Of a stretch of DNA of 11,677 nt, positions 1 to 6,166 are shown in pieces. The notes below the pieces were generated by a model. The model made no database searches. It was not told the DNA's origin and saw only the letters and a program-made list of their open reading frames with translations. The stretch is from positions 1-11,677 of the forward strand of contig CAAHDP010000015.1 of the NCBI GenBank assembly GCA_900770515.1. The letters run 5' to 3'. The position numbers and the translations under genes were made by a program. The stretch is from an uncultured Prevotella sp. GTDB taxonomy: Bacteria; Bacteroidota; Bacteroidia; Bacteroidales; Bacteroidaceae. Position 1 is the first letter of the stretch, and each line of letters begins with the position of its first letter.

Positions 1-276
1 ATGATTGAGATTACAGAAGATAAGTTCGATGATTTGTATGACAACATCGAGTCTATGCTTGGTTTTGGCAGCAAGGCTATGTCTTGTCTGAAAAAGATGA
101 AGCAGGAGCGTATGGGTGAGCGTATGCCTGATTATCGTGACGATTGGAGAAGAGAGCGTGAGGAACGTGAAGAGCGTGAGAACAGACGTAGATTCAACAA
201 CGTGAACGATGATTGGAACTACCCGAACCGCTATGGTGAAAGAGGTGGTGGCGGCTACAATGGTGGCGGTCGCTAG
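1..276 (+). CDS. Small Arg/Glu-rich protein with Gly-rich C-terminus, function unknown
   Basis: An open frame of 91 residues begins with ATG at the first base of the window and ends with TAG at 274-276. An upstream extension cannot be excluded. The N-terminal ~38 residues look helical and end in a basic stretch. Residues ~49-65 alternate Arg and Glu (RREREEREERENRRR), suggesting a charged helix or coil. The last ~15 residues are Gly-rich and probably disordered. From memory, similar proteins with a conserved N-terminal helix and a Gly-rich tail occur in Bacteroidales phages near the next two genes, but no function is known to me. No catalytic motif or membrane segment is visible. A strong stem-loop follows within 11 bases of the stop codon. 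That it is a real gene is fairly sure; its role is open. Confidence 0.7.
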   Translation: MIEITEDKFDDLYDNIESMLGFGSKAMSCLKKMKQERMGERMPDYRDDWRREREEREERENRRRFNNVNDDWNYPNRYGERGGGGYNGGGR

Positions 277-279
277 TGT

Positions 280-333
280 TTAACTTGGGAGTTTTGGTAG
301 CGACATTTATGTCGTGACCAGACTCCCTTTAAT
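280..333 (+). terminator. Long stem-loop, possible terminator or attenuator
   Basis: GGGAGT at 287-292 pairs with ACTCCC at 322-327. GGT at 296-298 pairs with ACC at 317-319. CGACA at 301-305 pairs with TGTCG at 310-314 around a TTTA loop. Together these make about 15 pairs with one wobble, one bulged T and one A-G mismatch. TTTAATATT follows, a weak U-tract, and the flanking TTAA on both sides could extend the helix. It lies between two co-directional genes, so it may end, attenuate or protect the transcript of the first. A GTG codon at 314 lies inside the stem, which argues against its use as a start. Confidence 0.5.
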
Positions 334-339
334 ATTCAG
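329..339 (+). promoter_or_regulatory. A/T-rich translation leader shared with the capsid gene
   Basis: The 11 bases TTAATATTCAG end four bases before the ATG at 344. The same 11 bases occur just before the capsid protein start (10167-10177). There is no Shine-Dalgarno sequence, as is usual in Bacteroidota. I infer that this region helps ribosome recruitment and supports the ATG at 344. Confidence 0.35.
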
Positions 340-343
340 CAAT

Positions 344-772
344 ATGGGAAAATGCAGAATGCCATTGGATATGTATGACCTCAAACCTGAGGGAATGGTT
401 TCTTATCTCAGATACAATGGCTATCATTTCAGCAAGAAGATGTGCGAGTGGGCGGTGAGCCTGATGTACAAGTATGACCCTTCCTCCAAGCGTGATGTAA
501 GTGTCTCGTTTTGGGATAAGGATAAGGTGGATTCCCTTCTGCTCGGTCAGGGAATAGAGGTGAAGAATAAGATAGGCTACGACCATGTATATGTGGCGAA
601 TATGGCGAGGGCAGACTTCTACAAGTCTTCCATCAAGGATGAGGAGCAGCTAGCCCAGTTCATCAAGGATATGGTGGATGATGCTGACCAGAAGGATGGC
701 TTTATTTTCAACCGATTCTATGCCGACTGCTGCCATAATGGTGTACCTATCCCTTGGGAAGATGTGTTATGA
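344..772 (+). CDS. Uncharacterised 142-residue Bacteroidales phage protein
   Basis: The ATG at 344 is preferred over a GTG at 314 because the GTG lies inside a stable stem-loop and because TTAATA stands 9 bases before this ATG. The product has 142 residues. Its recognisable segments are MYDLKPEGMVSYLRYNGYHF near the N-terminus, YDHVYVANMARADF in the middle, and a C-terminus ending VPIPWEDVL. I recall a widespread uncharacterised family in Bacteroidales phages and prophages with this pattern (DMYDLKPEG, NGxHFxKxxCE, YVANMxxADF), but cannot assign a domain number with certainty. It looks globular and soluble, without a signal peptide or membrane helix. Its stop overlaps the next gene's start (ATGA at 769-772), indicating translational coupling. 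Function unknown. Confidence 0.85.
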   Translation: MGKCRMPLDMYDLKPEGMVSYLRYNGYHFSKKMCEWAVSLMYKYDPSSKRDVSVSFWDKDKVDSLLLGQGIEVKNKIGYDHVYVANMARADFYKSSIKDEEQLAQFIKDMVDDADQKDGFIFNRFYADCCHNGVPIPWEDVL

Positions 773-1158
773 TGAGAAGAGTGATTGAACTCCCGAAGTA
801 CGATTGGAGCATAGTATGTTTCATAGGTTATCAGCCACCTGATGCCGATGAGATATGCCATGCTCTTTCTGATATTGGCTGCAACGGAAATCCTTTATCG
901 GAAGCCTATAAGCATCTAATTAAGCAGAGTGCAGACAGGGGGCTTACCTATTCCAACCTATCAGAAAGAAGGAGTGTTCTTGCCATAGGGGAGTGTGAAT
1001 CTGATGGCAGCATCATTAATACAATAGGTCATGAGCTTCTTCATGTGGTAGCGCATATCTGTGAGCAGGATGGGATAGATATGCTGAGCGAGGAACCATG
1101 CTACATGATGGGGAGTCTGTGTGAGAAGTTCTTTGATGTTTCGAGGTTCAATGTTTAA
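769..1158 (+). CDS. Zincin-like protein with HExxH motif
   Basis: The product has 129 residues from ATG 769, which overlaps the previous stop by four bases; a second ATG follows at once at 772. Residues 88-92 are HELLH, the zinc-binding signature of zincin metallopeptidases, in a helix reading TIGHELLHVVAHICE. Acidic residues E108 and E109, about 16 residues after the second His, could supply the third zinc ligand, as in gluzincins. H96 is another possible ligand. There is no signal peptide, so it should act in the cytoplasm or in the virion. From memory, similar short HExxH proteins occupy this place in other Bacteroidales phages. A role in virion maturation or wall degradation is possible but nothing here decides it. 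The fold is supported only by the motif; peptidase activity is inference. Confidence 0.75.
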   Translation: MMRRVIELPKYDWSIVCFIGYQPPDADEICHALSDIGCNGNPLSEAYKHLIKQSADRGLTYSNLSERRSVLAIGECESDGSIINTIGHELLHVVAHICEQDGIDMLSEEPCYMMGSLCEKFFDVSRFNV

Positions 1159-1207
1159 TATAATATAAAATTTTTCATCCTGATAATCAACCTATTGATA
1201 TTTTTGA

Positions 1208-1215
1208 TACCTTTG
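1208..1215 (+). promoter_or_regulatory. Candidate Bacteroidota-type -7 element (TACCTTTG)
   Basis: TACCTTTG fits TAnnTTTG, the -7 consensus of Bacteroidota housekeeping promoters. It lies in the 91-base A/T-rich gap before the small gene at 1250, leaving a leader of about 25-30 bases. No clear TTTG -33 element lies at the usual distance, and the 13-base phage element found before the capsid and tail genes is absent, so this is a weak call. Confidence 0.35.
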
Positions 1216-1249
1216 TTGGCATATTTTTCACTTATTAAACTATACGCTT

Positions 1250-1420
1250 ATGAAAAAGTCTATTATGACGGACAAGGAACGTATTACCGAGTTAGAACTT
1301 CAATTAAGGGAAAAGGATGGTATTATTAAGGCATTGCAAGATGCTTTTGACAAACAACTTGATATTATCGAAAAGTTGAGAGACAGAATTGATGAAATGA
1401 CTCCTGATGATATAGCATAA
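1250..1420 (+). CDS. Small coiled-coil protein, 56 residues
   Basis: ATG at 1250 opens a 57-codon frame ending with TAA at 1418-1420. After a short basic N-terminus (MKKSIM) the product has heptad-like spacing of Leu and Ile (TELELQLREKDGIIKALQDA, then QLDIIEKLRDRIDEM), as expected of a two-stranded coiled coil. TTAAAC stands 9 bases before the ATG, similar to other leaders in this window. A candidate promoter lies upstream and a strong terminator starts four bases after the stop, so the gene looks like a self-contained cistron between converging modules. No function is recognised. It could be a small regulator, an accessory structural protein or a cargo gene. Confidence 0.65.
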   Translation: MKKSIMTDKERITELELQLREKDGIIKALQDAFDKQLDIIEKLRDRIDEMTPDDIA

Positions 1421-1423
1421 GAA

Positions 1424-1449
1424 AAGGGTGAATCTTTTGACTCACCCTT
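1424..1449. terminator. Bidirectional intrinsic terminator between converging genes
   Basis: AAGGGTGA (1424-1431) pairs perfectly with TCACCCTT (1442-1449). Inside, TC (1433-1434) pairs with GA (1439-1440) around a TTTT loop. On the plus strand CTTCTTT follows; on the minus strand TTTTC follows. It lies between the stop of the rightward gene (1420) and the stop of the leftward gene (1482), so it can end transcription from both sides. Confidence 0.85.
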
Positions 1450-1481
1450 CTTCTTTATCATAAACTCAGAGACTTAGAGTT

Positions 1482-1850
1482 CTACACCTCCATTTCTGAA
1501 TCAAATTCTGGACCAAATAAAATGTGCTGGAGTTCGTGAACAAACTCTACCTTTTTAATTAAATCTAGGTTCCCACACCTTAGTGTCCAGCCATAACTTT
1601 TACCTATTAATCTAAAATAAAGGGTTTCACTTACCTTTTTGGAATATACAATCCCATACTTCTCTTTCTTCCAACCATTCTTTTCGAGGATAGCAGGAAC
1701 AAGAGGAATTGGTGATAATTCTTCCTCTTTTGGACACCCTGTAATATTAGGTGAATCAATAGAATATGAACCATCCTCGTATACCTCGATTACTTTTGAT
1801 TCCTCAAATAAAAATTTCACCCAATCACCAACAATATATTTCTTTGCCAT
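1482..1850 (-). CDS. Uncharacterised phage protein downstream of the tail fibre
   Basis: The product has 122 residues from the ATG at 1850. A TTG at 1865 could add five residues and would leave 7 instead of 22 bases after the tail-fibre stop, but ATG is the safer choice. The N-terminal half looks like a small beta-barrel (YIVGDWVKFLF, VIEVYEDGSYSI). The middle holds LSPIPLVPAILEKNGWKKE and the C-terminus VHELQHILFG. I recall this architecture (IPLTPEILEKNGF ... VHQLQ) as a very common uncharacterised protein of Bacteroidales phages and mobile elements, often next to tail-fibre genes. HELQH resembles a HExxH zinc motif by chance of spacing, but family members usually show HQLQ, so I do not read it as a protease. 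It is the last gene of the leftward operon. Confidence 0.8.
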   Translation of the reverse strand: MAKKYIVGDWVKFLFEESKVIEVYEDGSYSIDSPNITGCPKEEELSPIPLVPAILEKNGWKKEKYGIVYSKKVSETLYFRLIGKSYGWTLRCGNLDLIKKVEFVHELQHILFGPEFDSEMEV

Positions 1851-1872
1851 ACGCTTTGCTTTCAAGTTTTAC

Positions 1873-4770
1873 TTAATTATTATTAAAATGTAGAGTATGA
1901 AGAAGCCATCCGTAGATTTGATATGTCATAGCTTTTGAACTTAAAAGACCTTCATGGGTAACATCACTTTTTGCTGAATAATTATCTCCTGAATTAACCA
2001 AACATTTTCCAAATGTAAAGTCCTCAAATTCTTGCTGAAAATTTGAAGCAAATGGTAGTGATACAGGGAAAATAGGAATCCATGACGTTTTCTTATCTAG
2101 ATTACTATAACTAGATATGAACTTTTCAGTTTGTGATACTAAAAAATCATTACCATTATAGTCTTGTCCTAAAGCTATATCAGACCACACATTTGGGAAA
2201 AATGCCCCATTGGATTTCTTGGATTTTAAACCAATAAAAATGTCTCCAACCTGTTCTTTTATAATATTTATAAATAATGTATTCAATTCTTCAGCATCAT
2301 TAGCTGTAATAAATTCATTATTTGTATAATATACCCAATTGTTATAGTTCATATCCCAAATAACATGAGAAGGTAAACATACGTCATAATCTTTTAATAA
2401 TGCTTGTGATGTGATTTTACTTCCGACATTGTATAGTTCTCCATCACTACCTGTTACTTGTTTACCTGCTGGGTTCTCATCAGATATAATTAATCTTACT
2501 CCATTGTTGTCCATTGTTCTACATCGTGACAAATACACATTAAAGTCAAAAGAATACTGGGTATTGTCCGTAATTTCTTTTGGCTCATTATTGCTATTAT
2601 ATGATGTTTCTCTTGATTTATTAATGCTGAACCATGGGTATTCAGGATTGTTGGCAATATGCTCCATACACTTATCTGTTATCTCTTTCTGATATGTACT
2701 AGCAATCCATTCTGAATAAGTACCGCCTACGGTCTTTATCCATCCTTTTTTATTACAAAAATCCCATATTTTTTTATCATAGTCCCAATGATATTTTCCA
2801 AATGGTGTACAACGTAAAGCATCTATTTTCTCTTTCGCTATTTCAAAATCACCATAATCAGTTCCATTTTCATTATAATCTTTGTTGTATGGATTTCTAA
2901 AACGTAGTCCATTCATTAACCATTGAATATCCCCTGTTGCTCCTGTACCATTTACATTTGGGTCATAACCTATATTACGAGGAGAAAAATTCATAGGTTG
3001 TCTCAGATAGCAAATTGCATTGTTTCCTCCACGGCATTCATGCCTTCCTCTACAAGATAGAGCTTCGCCGTTGTAAGAAAAAGAATCTCCTCCAGAATGA
3101 CCCCTAGTGCCTATTGATACAAATTTTCGTTCGAAATCATTATCCTTTCCGCCCATTCTCACATACTTCTCTAATGTGCATATAGTCTTAGAACCTCCTT
3201 CTTCAATTTGTCCATTTTTGTTGTTGTAGTCTATATCATCGAAAGATACCCCAAACAAACATAATCTAACATTTTTATCATTATTGAATATCAATTCATT
3301 TTCATAATAAACGTCTACGTTTATTGTTGTTGTATTATAATCTGGACCTTCAAGAACAATAGAATGCTGCTTCTTTTCGAACAAAGTGTTACTTTTCTTC
3401 TGTCTATTTATAGCATAACTTCTATTTCTATTAATCAGAATAGGACACGATGGCTTGCTTTTTATAAAAGATTCTGGGAAGACACGTGTTACATACTCCC
3501 TACTGTAAAGAGCAGGGTTGATTATACTAAACAAATACGGAATTTGTATAGTATCTAAATCTTGTTTAGTAGTCGGTTTGGTCTTCTTGTTAAGTTCCGT
3601 AATATAATACCAAGAACTACCAAAATAATATTTTGTCGAATTTTTTTGAACAATCTTACACGTATCTTTGAAGGTGGAAATTATAATAAATCCATCTTCA
3701 TCAGGAGTATATTCAAATTCTACTCCTTCATTGCATTCTATTTTCTTACCTTTATCTAAAGTTGAAACACCAAAGAAAGATAGTGGTGTAACTTCGGCTT
3801 GCTTATAAGTTGTTTCAATATACATGGATAAAGCAATTCCTTTGTTTACAGGAACCATAATGCTATTCCAGTCCTTTCCCCAATTGTATTGACCAAACTG
3901 AATCTGTTGTTTTGCGTCAACATAACCTATAAAGACTTTACTTGTTTGCAAGTTAACAAGATTCGTTCCTTTTACAACTGAATACTCACTGTGCATGAAT
4001 GTGTTTAAGTCGCTGAGTTTAGCACTCACCGCCTTCTGGCTCATCACCTTATCCTCAGCCTCGCCTGATTCTTGTAAGATAGATGTCTTATCAATTTTAG
4101 AACCTTGAAGTTCATCAACTGCACTTTGGATATTGACTGCGGTGAGTTGAGAATTTGCATTGTCGTACGTCACGGCAGTAGCCTGACTTGCACCACCAGT
4201 AGCGGCTATAGACTTGATGGTTTCTTCCATCTGAGTACTGCGAGTCTGCAATAATGAAATGTCTTCATCGTTGGCGGTGATTTGCTGCTGCTTATCATCA
4301 ATCTGCGATTGCTTATCATCTAGCTGGCTCTGATGGTCTCTCAGTGTATCATCTACGTTCTGAATGGTTTCTACCAAATTCTCAGGAAGACCAGTAGCTG
4401 CATTAATAGTCTGACGAAGCTCTGGGTCTAACTTCTCTACACCGATGGTGTTGTCTTTCAACTTGTCTTTGGTGATGGAGTTCTCTGCCAACTTCTCATT
4501 GGTGATACTTCCATCCTCCAGTTTCTCGTTGCTGACAGAACCATCTTGGAGATTGGTGTTGCCAACAGAATCAGCAGCCATCTTTTCGTTGGTGATAGCA
4601 CCATCCTTGATTTGCTGAGTTGTTAACTCATCGGTGACATTGACCTTCTTGTCGAGCGATTCCTTGACGGATTCTCCCGATTCCTCGTCTTTGACGTACT
4701 TAGAACATGTCAGAGTCTGGTCTTTGCGTCCACTTACAAGGATGCTGTTGTATTTTTTCTTTTCTGCCAT
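1873..4770 (-). CDS. Tail fibre / receptor-binding protein with SGNH-hydrolase-like C-terminal part
   Basis: The product has 965 residues, probably a trimeric virion fibre. Residues ~1-50 form a conserved N-terminal attachment part. Residues 55-114 hold six decapeptide repeats of the type xDGSITNEKL. Residues ~133-190 are a coiled coil. Residues ~220-255 hold the phage-tail signature around VMSQKAV (242-248). Residues ~262-390 look like a beta-rich domain. Residues ~495-965 resemble an SGNH/GDSL hydrolase: block I is FGVSF (nucleophile candidate S509, with Val in place of the usual Asp of GDS), GTRG at 554-557, a possible block III Asn at N808, and block V DVTH (D936, H939). Such domains in tail proteins deacetylate surface glycans; here activity is inference because block I is degenerate. 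The start is one base after the upstream gene's stop (TAA-T-ATG), so translation is coupled. The C-terminal two thirds are far more AT-rich than the N-terminus. Confidence 0.85.
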   Translation of the reverse strand: MAEKKKYNSILVSGRKDQTLTCSKYVKDEESGESVKESLDKKVNVTDELTTQQIKDGAITNEKMAADSVGNTNLQDGSVSNEKLEDGSITNEKLAENSITKDKLKDNTIGVEKLDPELRQTINAATGLPENLVETIQNVDDTLRDHQSQLDDKQSQIDDKQQQITANDEDISLLQTRSTQMEETIKSIAATGGASQATAVTYDNANSQLTAVNIQSAVDELQGSKIDKTSILQESGEAEDKVMSQKAVSAKLSDLNTFMHSEYSVVKGTNLVNLQTSKVFIGYVDAKQQIQFGQYNWGKDWNSIMVPVNKGIALSMYIETTYKQAEVTPLSFFGVSTLDKGKKIECNEGVEFEYTPDEDGFIIISTFKDTCKIVQKNSTKYYFGSSWYYITELNKKTKPTTKQDLDTIQIPYLFSIINPALYSREYVTRVFPESFIKSKPSCPILINRNRSYAINRQKKSNTLFEKKQHSIVLEGPDYNTTTINVDVYYENELIFNNDKNVRLCLFGVSFDDIDYNNKNGQIEEGGSKTICTLEKYVRMGGKDNDFERKFVSIGTRGHSGGDSFSYNGEALSCRGRHECRGGNNAICYLRQPMNFSPRNIGYDPNVNGTGATGDIQWLMNGLRFRNPYNKDYNENGTDYGDFEIAKEKIDALRCTPFGKYHWDYDKKIWDFCNKKGWIKTVGGTYSEWIASTYQKEITDKCMEHIANNPEYPWFSINKSRETSYNSNNEPKEITDNTQYSFDFNVYLSRCRTMDNNGVRLIISDENPAGKQVTGSDGELYNVGSKITSQALLKDYDVCLPSHVIWDMNYNNWVYYTNNEFITANDAEELNTLFINIIKEQVGDIFIGLKSKKSNGAFFPNVWSDIALGQDYNGNDFLVSQTEKFISSYSNLDKKTSWIPIFPVSLPFASNFQQEFEDFTFGKCLVNSGDNYSAKSDVTHEGLLSSKAMTYQIYGWLLHTLHFNNN
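4429..4608 (-). repeat. Six decapeptide repeats in the tail fibre
   Basis: Residues 55-114 of the fibre are six ten-residue units: KDGAITNEKM, AADSVGNTNL, QDGSVSNEKL, EDGSITNEKL, AENSITKDKL and KDNTIGVEKL. The DNA repeats are diverged, so selection acts on the protein pattern. This type of repeat is common in phage tail fibres and probably forms a rod-like trimeric shaft. Confidence 0.85.
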
Positions 4771-4771
4771 A

Positions 4772-5746
4772 TTATTCTTTTAGTTTAATTTGATATTCGT
4801 TATCGTCACCAGCTACAAGTTCATCTGACCAATAGTAGTAGAGGTCACCTAGCTTGGTGGTATTCATGGAAGTCTCGAAACCGCATTGATTGAAGACAAG
4901 TGGCTGGCGGCTTGCGAACCAGATGTATGGTTTCTCTTCCGTGGTTTCGATGGTGAGAGTCTGACCGACAAGAGTTCCTGCCAATAGAGTGAGTTCTTCC
5001 ATGTTCAACTCGCTCATATTCTTGGCTGACGATGCGCCATAATAGCTTACCTTGACGGTTCCGCTTGCCGTAATAGTTACATAGCCTGATACGGCTGGGA
5101 TGATTACCTTGTGTGTAGTATTGTTGTAATATTCAGCAGTAACATCTTTGCCATCCATGATTACCTTCACCTGACCGATACTGAAACCTTCTATAGGCAT
5201 AAACTCAGCTTCCAGTTTCTTTCCGTTGCTGATGGTTCCATTAATCACGAAGTTCTCCTGACTCTCCACCATTTGAGTTTCGCCATTGATGGTATAGCTG
5301 AACTTAGCGTTATCAACGATGAATGATACAGGGCAAGTAGACTGATTCTCGGTCACGATGTAGTAGCGAAGGTTGAATAAGCCAGTATGCTCTCCTTCCG
5401 TGATGCCGATAGGAACATTACTCATAGAGTTGTGTTCTACGATTCTCAGAAGGTTGCGCTCGATGCTGACCATTTCGCTTCCATCATACTTCCATGATAC
5501 CCTGACGTTATAGTTTCCGTAATCTAGGGTGGAAGGAATGTCGCATATCAGTACGTTGCCTTGGATTCCTGCTACTTGTACTGGAACAGAAATTGTATTG
5601 CAGAAACAGCCCGACAACTCAACTCTGATGTCGGTAGCAAGATTCATATCGAAGTCAACGAGTCGCTGGAACTCTTTCGATACGTCCATCTTCCGCACCA
5701 AGATGTGTAGTTTGAAACTATTCCCTTGTACTATTTTATAAATCAT
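4772..5746 (-). CDS. Tail / baseplate-like structural protein
   Basis: The product has 324 residues from the ATG at 5746. The N-terminal part (MIYKIVQGNSFKLHILVRK, then strands to ~105) resembles proteins placed directly upstream of tail fibres in Bacteroidales phages and looks like an all-beta adaptor, comparable in layout to baseplate upper proteins. Residues ~188-227 carry an Ig-like pattern (VKVIMDGKDVTAEYY, VIIPAVSGYVTITASGT) common in phage and surface proteins. YYGASS at 235-240 opens a C-terminal beta domain. No enzyme motif or membrane segment is seen. The order of genes suggests that it links the tail fibre to the tail tip. It ends one base before the fibre's start. A candidate late promoter lies directly upstream. 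Structural role is likely; the exact place in the tail is inference. Confidence 0.8.
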   Translation of the reverse strand: MIYKIVQGNSFKLHILVRKMDVSKEFQRLVDFDMNLATDIRVELSGCFCNTISVPVQVAGIQGNVLICDIPSTLDYGNYNVRVSWKYDGSEMVSIERNLLRIVEHNSMSNVPIGITEGEHTGLFNLRYYIVTENQSTCPVSFIVDNAKFSYTINGETQMVESQENFVINGTISNGKKLEAEFMPIEGFSIGQVKVIMDGKDVTAEYYNNTTHKVIIPAVSGYVTITASGTVKVSYYGASSAKNMSELNMEELTLLAGTLVGQTLTIETTEEKPYIWFASRQPLVFNQCGFETSMNTTKLGDLYYYWSDELVAGDDNEYQIKLKE

Positions 5747-5775
5747 ATTTGATACACATTATTAATAATATAGCG

Positions 5776-5818
5776 CAAAGATAGGCAGAATTTTCTCTAC
5801 CTATCCTTTATCCGTTAA
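5776..5818 (-). promoter_or_regulatory. Candidate phage late promoter for the tail genes
   Basis: Read on the minus strand, TTAACGGATAAAG (5818-5806) is followed after exactly 22 bases by TATCTTTG (5783-5776), a match to the Bacteroidota -7 element TAnnTTTG. The same 13 bases with the same 22-base spacing precede TAATTTTG upstream of the scaffold/capsid genes. It points toward the tail protein gene starting at 5746, leaving a leader of about 25 bases. The repeated element at about -47 to -35 could bind a phage activator or serve as an alternative -35 element. Confidence 0.55.
5780..5805 (-). repeat. Inverted repeat filling the promoter spacer
   Basis: On the minus strand GATAGGTAGA pairs with TCTGCCTATC (ten pairs, one G-U) around a GAAAAT loop. 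It starts exactly where the 13-base promoter element ends and covers the first half of the -7 element. TTTGCGC follows, a poor U-tract. It may be a terminator for the upstream genes, or an operator within the promoter; the exact fit in the spacer favours the latter slightly. Confidence 0.5.
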
Positions 5819-5836
5819 CACTTGAATAGAAAAACT

Positions 5837-6142
5837 TTAGATTAAGCCTTTCCAGCGTAGGAATTTGCGTTTTCGGCTGAGTTTTCCCTTCTTACTCTTG
5901 CAGTTGGTATGATAGACACAATCACGGAAGAGGTCTCTAACCTTCATGTCTTTATCTACCAGCTTTGTCTTCTTGAACGCTTCAAAATAGGAGCGGTTCA
6001 TAATCATCAAGTTGCCCTTCTGCGTAGGGAGGACATAGAAGATGTCACCGTGGTTCTTCTTTGCTGCGAGGTCTGCCTTAGCCGTAGCTTGGCGGTACAT
6101 GATTTCGCACTTGATGCGCTTGATAATGTTTTTTACTTTCAT
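5837..6142 (-). CDS. Small basic Bacteroidales phage protein, function unknown
   Basis: The product has 101 residues from the ATG at 6142, which has TTAATA 9 bases upstream. It is very rich in Lys and Arg: the N-terminus MKVKNIIKRIKCEIMYRQAT is an amphipathic basic helix, and the C-terminus is KSKKGKLSRKRKFLRWKGLI. The middle contains IFYVLPTQKGNLMIMNRSYF and VRDLFRDCVYHT. I recall this pattern (YYVMPT ... LVIMDRxxF ... VRDLxxEC) as a common uncharacterised protein in Bacteroidales phages and conjugative or mobile DNA. Its charge would suit DNA or RNA binding, but there is no recognised nucleic-acid fold. It lies 24 bases after TerL and before the tail promoter. Confidence 0.75.
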   Translation of the reverse strand: MKVKNIIKRIKCEIMYRQATAKADLAAKKNHGDIFYVLPTQKGNLMIMNRSYFEAFKKTKLVDKDMKVRDLFRDCVYHTNCKSKKGKLSRKRKFLRWKGLI

Positions 6143-6166
6143 AATGGTAATTATTAATTATTGATA

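Noticed and set aside
301..314. Near-palindrome CGACATTTATGTCG as a stand-alone operator
   Set aside because: It is the tip of a larger RNA-type hairpin with pairing continuing on both sides, so it is reported as part of that structure.
314..343. GTG start for the 142-residue protein
   Set aside because: The codon lies within the stem-loop at 287-327, and the ATG at 344 has the leader found before other genes.
1482..1560. HELQH in the protein at 1482-1850 as a zinc protease motif
   Set aside because: It fits HExxH, but the family as I recall it reads VHQLQ at this point, so the Glu is probably not conserved; no third ligand is evident.
4429..4608. Short regular repeats as a possible CRISPR array
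   Set aside because: The 30-base periodicity comes from decapeptide repeats in a coding frame; there are no spacers and no constant DNA repeat.
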